DNA of 5,201 bases from Candidatus Delongbacteria bacterium (GTDB lineage Bacteria; UBA4055): the NCBI GenBank assembly GCA_013139625.1, contig WTAK01000303.1, positions 1 through 5,201 of the forward strand. The letters run 5' to 3'. A model generated the notes under the pieces. That model had not been told where the DNA came from. It made no database searches and saw only the letters and a list, made by a program, of their open reading frames with translations. The translations under genes were made by a program, and so were the position numbers. Shown here piece by piece: positions 1 to 4,688 of the stretch (within the stretch, counting starts at the first letter, position 1; each line of letters starts with the position of its first letter).

Positions 1-56
1 AATGTCAATTTATAATTTATTTGCAAACTTAAACAAATGTATTTATCTTACCCCCC

Positions 57-84
57 TTGACAAATGAAGTCAGCTTGAAATAGT
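57..84 (+). promoter_or_regulatory. Possible promoter upstream of tRNA-Leu (distal)
   Basis: A perfect TTGACA -35 box lies at 57-62, just after a run of six C. With a 16-nt spacer the best -10 is AATAGT at 79-84, which matches TATAAT at only four of six positions. If it is used, transcription would start near 91 and give a leader of about 160 nt before the tRNA. A GTTATAAC palindrome (83-90) overlaps the -10. The weak -10 and the AT-rich surroundings make this uncertain. Confidence 0.3.
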
Positions 85-182
85 TATAACGAGTGAAAGT
101 AAAAAATTACAAATCTAGACTTATCCCGTTATGATGAGGTAAAGTGAAGATATTTTAGGAGATCATGGAATTTTAGAACGAA

Positions 183-210
183 TTTACAAACGTAAATGAG
201 TGAATAAAAT
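183..210 (+). promoter_or_regulatory. Likely proximal promoter of tRNA-Leu
   Basis: The -35 box is TTTACA (183-188), the spacer is 16 nt and the -10 box is TAAAAT (205-210). Each hexamer is one base from the sigma-70-type consensus. Transcription would start near 217, leaving a leader of about 37 nt for RNase processing before the mature tRNA 5' end at 254. A short hairpin-capable dyad, ATTTAC-AAAC-GTAAAT (182-197), overlaps the -35 box. The call rests on sequence match and position only. Confidence 0.42.
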
Positions 211-253
211 TTTATAGATCGACGAAGAAGATCAAAGCTTTAACCATCAGAAA

Positions 254-337
254 GCCTTGGTGGTGAAATTGGTAGACGCACTGGACTCAAAATCCAGCGG
301 GGGCAACTCTGTGCCGGTTCGATTCCGGCCCAAGGCA
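254..337 (+). tRNA. tRNA-Leu (anticodon CAA)
   Basis: This is an 84-nt class II tRNA. The acceptor stem is GCCTTGG (254-260) with CCAAGGC (330-336), and A337 is the discriminator base expected for leucine. The anticodon stem is CTGGA/TCCAG (281-285, 293-297) around loop CTCAAAA, which places anticodon CAA at 288-290, reading UUG. A long variable arm (298-312) with a GCAA tip gives the class II shape. The T arm is GCCGG-TTCGATT-CCGGC (313-329). The base after the discriminator begins CAA rather than CCA, so the 3' CCA is not encoded and must be added by tRNA nucleotidyltransferase. The terminator starts two bases downstream, so this is a single-tRNA transcript or the last tRNA of one. Confidence 0.97.
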
Positions 338-338
338 C

Positions 339-371
339 AAAAAAAGTGAGCTGAACTGGCTCGCTTTTTTT
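339..371 (+). terminator. Intrinsic terminator of tRNA-Leu
   Basis: Seven A then GTGAGC (339-351), a 7-nt loop TGAACTG (352-358), and GCTCGC then seven T (359-371) form a 13-bp stem with a single G·T wobble. The 3' U tract is what Rho-independent termination needs. The matching 5' A tract means the same element could also stop transcription arriving from the right on the other strand. It separates the tRNA from the rsmE operon. Confidence 0.9.
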
Positions 372-388
372 ATTTTCAAAATTTCACC

Positions 389-417
389 TTGTAAATAATT
401 ATATTATTCACTATAAT
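389..417 (+). promoter_or_regulatory. Promoter of the rsmE operon, with a dyad in the spacer
   Basis: TTGTAA (389-394), a 17-nt spacer and a perfect TATAAT (412-417) make this the best promoter match in the window. Transcription should start near 424, giving a 5' UTR of about 70 nt for rsmE. The spacer is almost filled by an imperfect palindrome (391-411, eight of ten pairs, core AATAAT-TAT-ATTATT). That is where a repressor operator would sit, although AT-rich DNA makes such dyads common. Confidence 0.65.
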
Positions 418-427
418 TAATCGAACT

Positions 428-449
428 GAGGTTAATCATAGTCAACCTC
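428..449 (+). repeat. Inverted repeat at the start of the rsmE 5' UTR
   Basis: GAGGTT (428-433) and AACCTC (444-449) are perfect complements around a 10-nt loop. The dyad begins about four bases after the predicted transcription start. It has no following T run, so it is not a terminator. It could be a 5' stem-loop that protects the mRNA, or a protein-binding operator. The arms contain GGTT/AACC in a very AT-rich stretch, which makes pure chance somewhat less likely. Confidence 0.45.
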
Positions 450-494
450 TCAATTAAAAACTATATTAGATTACTCGAATTGGAGTGAAAAACA

Positions 495-1193
495 ATGAGC
501 ACTTTCTACTTTGAAGGACCTATTGAGATAAATAAGATCATTCACATGAAAGACGCTAGTGAGACAAGGCACGCATTCACGAGTTTGAGAAAAAAAGAAA
601 ATGAGATCATTGAAATAATTAATGGAAGTGGAGAAAAATTTCAGGCTAAGATAGTCGAATGTTCTTCAAGGATATTTTCAGTTTTACCAATTGAAATAAT
701 TGAAACTGATGTTGAATACGATGATGTGCAGGTTTCTATCGCGATCGCCGTTTTAAATAAATCATCAAAAATGAAATTGTTGATCGAAAAGTTAACTGAA
801 ATTGGTATTAGGGAATTTATACCTTTGATCACTGAAAGAACCTCATTTCCAAAAGCAAAGACAGAATCGTTGCAAGCTTCCATGATATCAGCACTGAAAC
901 AATGCGGTGGTACTAAGAAAGTTGAAATTATCTCTCAAGTTGAATTAAAAGAATTTGTTGGGAGTGAAGAATTCGATGAAAAATACTTTGCCGATATAGA
1001 TGGTAAAATATTAAGTGTTGACTATACGGAAAAAAATAGTAAATTACTGATAACTATCGGACCCGAAGGTGGGTTTACAGAAAAAGAAAAGAAGTTATTA
1101 ATACAGAATAATTTTAAGCCCATAAGGTTAAGTAAAAGGATTCTGAGAGCTGAAACCGCAGCCATAGTAGCTGCATCAAGAGTATTGAACTGA
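495..1193 (+). CDS. rsmE: 16S rRNA (uracil(1498)-N(3))-methyltransferase RsmE
   Basis: The 232-aa protein is slightly shorter than the usual 240-250 aa. RsmE uses S-adenosylmethionine to methylate N3 of U1498 in helix 44 of 16S rRNA, in the cytoplasm. The N-terminal part (about residues 1-70, with HAFTSLRKKENE and INGSGEKFQAKI) fits the family's PUA-like RNA-binding domain. The rest is the SPOUT trefoil-knot domain: KMKLLIEKLTEIGIREFIPLITERT-like strand/helix at 93-116, ALKQCGG at 133-139, the cofactor-loop motif GPEGGFTEKE at 189-198, and RLSKRILRAETA at 211-222. The ALKQ region has GG where many homologues have an arginine. The ATG is preceded by GGAG (482-485, 9-nt spacing) and matches the family N-terminus. 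It is first in an apparent operon with the DUF1858 and terpene synthase genes. Housekeeping function is well supported by family; activity was not tested. Confidence 0.95.
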   Translation: MSTFYFEGPIEINKIIHMKDASETRHAFTSLRKKENEIIEIINGSGEKFQAKIVECSSRIFSVLPIEIIETDVEYDDVQVSIAIAVLNKSSKMKLLIEKLTEIGIREFIPLITERTSFPKAKTESLQASMISALKQCGGTKKVEIISQVELKEFVGSEEFDEKYFADIDGKILSVDYTEKNSKLLITIGPEGGFTEKEKKLLIQNNFKPIRLSKRILRAETAAIVAASRVLN

Positions 1194-1209
1194 ACTATAG
1201 AGGAAAAAG

Positions 1210-1416
1210 ATGCCGGAAGTTATAAAGAAAACTGATTACATTAAAAATGTCTTTAAAAAATATCCTATTATCAGAGATGCATTTATCGATAAAAATATGC
1301 ACTGTGTAGGTTGCGAAATATATAAATTTGCTACTATTGCCGAATCATGTAATAATCACGATATCGGTAATGTGGATGAATTTGTAGAGTTTTTAAATGA
1401 TATAAAGCACAAGTAA
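1210..1416 (+). CDS. DUF1858 redox-disulfide domain protein
   Basis: The 68-aa protein is a single DUF1858-type domain, also described as the hybrid-cluster-protein-associated redox disulfide domain. The diagnostic segment is NMHCVGCEIYKFATIAESC: a CxxC pair at Cys32 and Cys35, then Cys47, then a helix ending in VDEFVEFLNDI. Family members are small cytoplasmic proteins of anaerobes, thought to carry a redox-active disulfide or bind metal; no reaction is established, and none is claimed here. The start is set by a strong AGAGGA ribosome site (1199-1204) five bases before the ATG. It lies 16 nt after rsmE and 6 nt before the terpene synthase, so it is almost certainly co-transcribed with both. 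No signal peptide or membrane segment is visible. Confidence 0.88.
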   Translation: MPEVIKKTDYIKNVFKKYPIIRDAFIDKNMHCVGCEIYKFATIAESCNNHDIGNVDEFVEFLNDIKHK

Positions 1417-1422
1417 AATATA

Positions 1423-2448
1423 ATGGATCTTCATTACTATAATTCCGTATTCCCTAAAGAAAGAAATATTTGGCTGAAAGAAGTTTCCAGAACTTTTTAT
1501 CTTTCGATTAAGGCCCTACCGAAAGATCTGCATATCTATGTAGGTCATTCATATCTTATTTGCAGACTATTAGACACTTTGGAAGATGCCTACGACATTA
1601 CTGTAGAAACAAAAATAAAAGCTTTAGACAAAGCAATATCCTGCATAACTTCTGTTGGGAACTTTGATAAAAATGACGATATTTTTAAACATCTTGCTAA
1701 AACTTCTGATATTAAACCTTATGAAAAAATATTACTCGAAAATGCATTCAAAATATTTGAATGCATTGATACTTTTCCTGAAAAAGTCCAAATTATTATT
1801 AGAAAATGGACGATCGAAATGGCTGAAGGAATGAAAAAATATTCATTTGGCTCAGATAAAAACAAAGTTCAATTAGCTTCTAAAGATGAACTTGAAGATT
1901 ATACGTACTATGTTGCAGGTACGGTCGGAGAATTACTGAGTCAGTTGTTTACGCTTGAGCATTTTAAAGTTCCTGATTCCAACAAAGAAATAATGTTCAA
2001 GAATTCAATAGCCTTCGGAAAAGCTCTCCAATACGTGAACATTATTAAAGATAGCAGAGAAGATTTTGAAGAAGATAGATGTTTTATTCCGGCTGATCTG
2101 TTAGAGGAAAGATCAATATCTTTAGAAGAGTTTTTTAAAAATGATCGCAAAGAAGATATTAAAGCGATCTACATCGAATTGATCGAAAGAGCCGAAAAAT
2201 ATCTTGATGATGCTATCGAATATATCAATATTGTCCCTAAGAGACTTTGGAAAATCAGACTTTTCTGCATTTGGCCTGTCGCTATGGCTTATGCTACTTT
2301 GAATGGAGTAAAAAAAGATCTTGATGAATTTATTGATACAAATAAAACATATAAGATTTCCCGTAAAACGGTCAAAAGTATTGTCAAGAAAGGATATTTT
2401 GCCTCTTTCTCCAATTGGTATTTCAAGCGTTTACTAAAATCACTCTAA
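1423..2448 (+). CDS. Squalene/phytoene synthase-family protein, squalene synthase-like
   Basis: This 341-aa enzyme belongs to the trans-isoprenyl diphosphate head-to-head synthase family, which condenses two C15 (squalene) or C20 (phytoene) diphosphates through a cyclopropyl intermediate. Both Mg-binding aspartate motifs are intact: DTLED at residues 51-55 and DSRED at 210-214. Other family segments are SRTFYLSIKALP (22-33), YYVAGTVGELLSQLF (162-176) and the FIPADLL after motif two. RLLDTLED, the VAGTVG segment and FCIWPVAMAYATL (281-293) look more like eukaryote-type squalene synthase than CrtB phytoene synthase. The human FCAIPQVMA segment has Gln where this protein has Val286, so product and NADPH use remain open. 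There is no C-terminal membrane anchor, so it is probably soluble or peripheral. No clear ribosome site precedes the ATG, and the stop of the upstream gene is 6 nt away, suggesting translational coupling. No hopanoid or carotenoid gene is adjacent. Confidence 0.85.
   Translation: MDLHYYNSVFPKERNIWLKEVSRTFYLSIKALPKDLHIYVGHSYLICRLLDTLEDAYDITVETKIKALDKAISCITSVGNFDKNDDIFKHLAKTSDIKPYEKILLENAFKIFECIDTFPEKVQIIIRKWTIEMAEGMKKYSFGSDKNKVQLASKDELEDYTYYVAGTVGELLSQLFTLEHFKVPDSNKEIMFKNSIAFGKALQYVNIIKDSREDFEEDRCFIPADLLEERSISLEEFFKNDRKEDIKAIYIELIERAEKYLDDAIEYINIVPKRLWKIRLFCIWPVAMAYATLNGVKKDLDEFIDTNKTYKISRKTVKSIVKKGYFASFSNWYFKRLLKSL
1741..1767. repeat. 27-nt near-perfect palindrome inside the terpene synthase gene
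   Basis: Arms AATGCATTCAAA (1741-1752) and TTTGAATGCATT (1756-1767) are perfect 12-bp reverse complements separated by ATA. Each arm also contains the self-complementary hexamer ATGCAT. It codes for residues 107-115 (NAFKIFECI), so it may be a coincidence of codon choice, a strong mRNA hairpin or a binding site. Confidence 0.8.
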
Positions 2449-2471
2449 AATCCCCCTATTAATATATTTAC

Positions 2472-2499
2472 TTGCTTTTTGCCTATATATAATTATATT
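2472..2499 (+). promoter_or_regulatory. Possible promoter of the pyrD-purM-maf group
   Basis: TTGCTT (2472-2477), a 16-nt spacer and TATATT (2494-2499) give the best-spaced pair in the 139-nt gap before pyrD. A perfect TATAAT at 2488-2493 lies close by but lacks a -35 at a proper distance. No intrinsic terminator is visible after the terpene synthase gene, so readthrough from the rsmE operon is also possible. The gap also holds the alternating purine/pyrimidine tract (2533-2549) and a small GTTAT-T-ATAAC palindrome (2524-2534). Confidence 0.35.
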
Positions 2500-2532
2500 T
2501 AGCATAAATTAATTATGGACAGAGTTATTATA

Positions 2533-2549
2533 ACACACGCGCACACACA
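2533..2549. repeat. Alternating purine/pyrimidine tract (CA/CG)
   Basis: ACACACGCGCACACACA is 17 nt of strict purine/pyrimidine alternation, with C as its only pyrimidine, and its first 15 bases are a mirror repeat. It lies 38 nt before the pyrD start in DNA that is otherwise nearly all A and T. CA/CG alternation is the classic Z-DNA-prone composition; whether this tract adopts it is unknown. Confidence 0.85.
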
Positions 2550-2587
2550 GAAAACCACATCTGAAAATATAATATTTAGGATCCATC

Positions 2588-3505
2588 ATGCTTAAAACTA
2601 TCGTTGACATAGGCAATAGCATCAAATTAAAAAATCCGATCATGACAGCATCGGGAACTTTTGGTTATGGAGATGAATTTGCTGAACTTTATGACCTTTC
2701 AAAATTGGGTGGTATCGTAACAAAAGCAATTACACCTGAATTAAGAATTGGTAATCCATTGCCAAGAATAGCTGAAACAGAGTATGGGATGCTGAATTCT
2801 ATTGGATTAGCAAATCTGGGGTTGGACGATTTTGTAACTAAAAAAACATCTTTTATCGAAAAATTCAACACTATCGTATTTGTTAATGTCGCAGGTAAAG
2901 AACTTAAAGATTATATCGAAGTTGCAGAAAAATTAAATGATATTGATTGTATTGATGGAATTGAAGTTAACATTTCTTGCCCTAACGTAAAAGAGGGTGG
3001 TGTTGCATTCGGAACTGACCCGAAAGTTGCTGCAGAAGTTACTAAAGCAGTTCGGAAGGTTTACAAAAAACACATGATGGTTAAATTATCTCCGAATGTC
3101 ACTGATATAGCCAAGATCGCTAAAGCTGTTGAAGATGCCGGAGCAGATTCTTTATCTTTGATAAACACGCTCTTTGGAATGGCAATTGATACTAAGACTT
3201 TCAAACCTAAGGTGAAGTCAATTGTAGCTGGATACAGTGGTCCCGGTATCAAGCCGGTAGCTATACAAGCTGTTTATAAATGCTCGCAAGCTGTAAAAAT
3301 ACCTTTGATTGGTATGGGAGGTATTACTTCAGCTGATGACGTGATCGAATTTCTATTGGCAGGTGCAACAGCTGTTCAGGTCGGTACCGCAAACTTTACT
3401 AATCCATTGGCAGCATTGAATATCGTTAATGACCTTGAAAAAATATTGAAAGCTAGAAAAATTACAGATGTAAATTCACTTATCGGAGGAATGATCATTG
3501 AGTAA
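2588..3505 (+). CDS. pyrD: Dihydroorotate dehydrogenase, class 1B catalytic subunit
   Basis: The 305-aa FMN-dependent TIM barrel oxidises dihydroorotate to orotate, the fourth step of UMP synthesis, in the cytoplasm. Visible motifs are NPIMTASGTFGYG (16-28), TKAIT with Lys46, NPLPRIAETEYGMLNSIGL (56-74), NISCPN with the catalytic Cys131 (class 1 enzymes use Cys, class 2 Ser), MVKLSPN with Lys166, GYSGPGIKP (215-223) and the FMN-phosphate segments GMGGI (242-246) and GATAVQVGTA (259-268). Length and motifs match class 1B, which normally works with the Fe-S/FAD subunit PyrK to pass electrons to NAD+. No pyrK is next to it here. AGGA (2578-2581) six bases before the ATG supports the start. Its last 8 nt overlap purM. 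It appears to head a nucleotide-metabolism operon. Confidence 0.95.
   Translation: MLKTIVDIGNSIKLKNPIMTASGTFGYGDEFAELYDLSKLGGIVTKAITPELRIGNPLPRIAETEYGMLNSIGLANLGLDDFVTKKTSFIEKFNTIVFVNVAGKELKDYIEVAEKLNDIDCIDGIEVNISCPNVKEGGVAFGTDPKVAAEVTKAVRKVYKKHMMVKLSPNVTDIAKIAKAVEDAGADSLSLINTLFGMAIDTKTFKPKVKSIVAGYSGPGIKPVAIQAVYKCSQAVKIPLIGMGGITSADDVIEFLLAGATAVQVGTANFTNPLAALNIVNDLEKILKARKITDVNSLIGGMIIE
3485..3490 (+). promoter_or_regulatory. Ribosome binding site that fixes the TTG start of purM
   Basis: GGAGGA lies within the last codons of pyrD, seven bases before TTG at 3498. It is the strongest Shine-Dalgarno match in the window. It supports an unusual start that the reading frame also demands, since an in-frame TGA sits at 3492-3494. 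Confidence 0.8.
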
Positions 3506-4688
3506 CTACGATGAGAAATATCTTAAACGTGGTGCAAGTGCTTCTAAAAGTGAAGTACATGCTGCTATCAAGAATACTGATAAAGGGATCTTTCCCGGTG
3601 CTTTTTGTAAGATCATTGAGGATCATCTCGGAAATGACAAAGAATATTGTAATATCATGCATGCTGATGGTGCAGGTACAAAGTCATCTTTAGCATATAT
3701 TTATTTCAAAGAGACTGGTGATATCTCTGTATTCCGTGGAATTGCACAAGATTCTCTGATAATGAATATTGACGATGTGATCGCTGTCGGTGCTACTGAA
3801 AATATGTTGTTTTCTAATACTATAGGAAGAAACAAGCACCTTATATCCGGCGATATAATTGGCGAAATAATAGATGGTTACGAACAAGTTCTTTCAATGT
3901 TGAACGATAACGGTATCGGAATTTACAGCTGCGGTGGAGAAACTGCTGATGTTGGGGATCTTGTAAAAACCGTTATTGTTGATTCTACCCTATCTGCAAG
4001 AATGAAAAGATCCGATGTGATCGATAATGACAATATTGCTCCCGGAGATGTGATCGTTGGACTGGCATCGTACGGGCAGGCAACTTATGAAGATAAATAT
4101 AATAGTGGAATGGGATCAAATGGTCTAACTTCTGCAAGACATGATACTTTTACAAAATTGTATGTAGATAAATACCCTGAGTCATATTCTGCCGAGACAG
4201 ATAAAGAGTATGTTTATTGTGGAAAATATAAATTGACCGATGATTTCGGGCATGGTGATCTAACGGTTGGACAAGCAGTATTATCACCTACGAGAACCTA
4301 TGCACCTGTATTAAAAGAGATATTTGACCATATTGGCAGAAATGAAATTCATGGGATAATTCATAACTCCGGTGGCGGTCAGGTCAAATGTAGATCTTTC
4401 GGTAAGGGAGTGCACTATATCAAAGATTCTATGATGGAAATACCACCTTTATTTGAGCTTATAAAAGATTCTTCCGGTACTGATTATCCTGAAATGTATC
4501 AAGTCTTCAATATGGGAAGCAGAATGGAAATAATAGTTCCTGGAGATCTTGCTGAAGAGATCATTGAAATTGCAGGATCTTTCAAAATTGAAGCGAAAGT
4601 AATCGGAAGAGTTGAGAAAAACCCTGATAGTGAAATTGCCAATAAAGTAACAATTACAGCACCTGATGGACAAGAAATTGTATATTAA
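3498..4688 (+). CDS. purM: Phosphoribosylformylglycinamidine cyclo-ligase (AIR synthase), long form
   Basis: The 396-aa protein is an ATP-grasp-unrelated PurM-superfamily enzyme. AIR synthase closes the imidazole ring of formylglycinamidine ribonucleotide using ATP, the fifth step of purine synthesis. Motifs in order: HADGAGTKSSLAY (55-67, the DGVGTK equivalent), MNIDDVIAVGA (89-99), GGETADVGD (146-154), SNGLTSARH (207-215), LSPTRTYAP (262-270), HNSGGGQVK (289-297) and MYQVFNMGSRMEI (333-345). E. coli PurM is about 345 aa; the longer form fits the lineage I know from Bacteroidota. The start is TTG: an in-frame TGA lies two codons upstream, the next in-frame ATG (residue 54) would remove the conserved N-terminus YLKRGASASKSEVHAAI, and GGAGGA precedes TTG by 7 nt. 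It overlaps pyrD by 8 nt and maf by 23 nt. A paralogous PurM-like role is the main alternative. Confidence 0.88.
   Translation: MSNYDEKYLKRGASASKSEVHAAIKNTDKGIFPGAFCKIIEDHLGNDKEYCNIMHADGAGTKSSLAYIYFKETGDISVFRGIAQDSLIMNIDDVIAVGATENMLFSNTIGRNKHLISGDIIGEIIDGYEQVLSMLNDNGIGIYSCGGETADVGDLVKTVIVDSTLSARMKRSDVIDNDNIAPGDVIVGLASYGQATYEDKYNSGMGSNGLTSARHDTFTKLYVDKYPESYSAETDKEYVYCGKYKLTDDFGHGDLTVGQAVLSPTRTYAPVLKEIFDHIGRNEIHGIIHNSGGGQVKCRSFGKGVHYIKDSMMEIPPLFELIKDSSGTDYPEMYQVFNMGSRMEIIVPGDLAEEIIEIAGSFKIEAKVIGRVEKNPDSEIANKVTITAPDGQEIVY

Noticed and set aside
1..8. TTGACATT on the minus strand, a possible -35 box pointing out of the window
   Set aside because: Any -10 box would lie beyond the left edge, so it cannot be supported.
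231..253. GATCAAAGCT before the tRNA recalls the GGTCAAGCTA box upstream of some 23S rRNA genes, suggesting an rRNA operon spacer
   Set aside because: The match is short and imperfect, no rRNA sequence follows, and a terminator comes directly after the tRNA.
641..883. Minus-strand open frame inside rsmE, and similar antisense frames inside the other genes
   Set aside because: They lie wholly within well-supported genes, have no recognisable motif or ribosome site, and are shadows of the coding strand.
1159..1175. GCAGC-CATAGTA-GCTGC dyad near the end of rsmE as a terminator
   Set aside because: Only five base pairs and no T run; it falls inside conserved coding sequence and the next gene is 16 nt away.
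3493..3620. GATCATTGAG repeated at 3493-3502 and 3611-3620
   Set aside because: A single 10-mer pair in different reading contexts with no symmetry or further copies; expected by chance.
3774..4056. The 10-mer GATGTGATCG occurs three times within purM
   Set aside because: Each copy encodes Asp-Val-Ile in frame with the same preferred codons, so protein sequence and codon use explain it.
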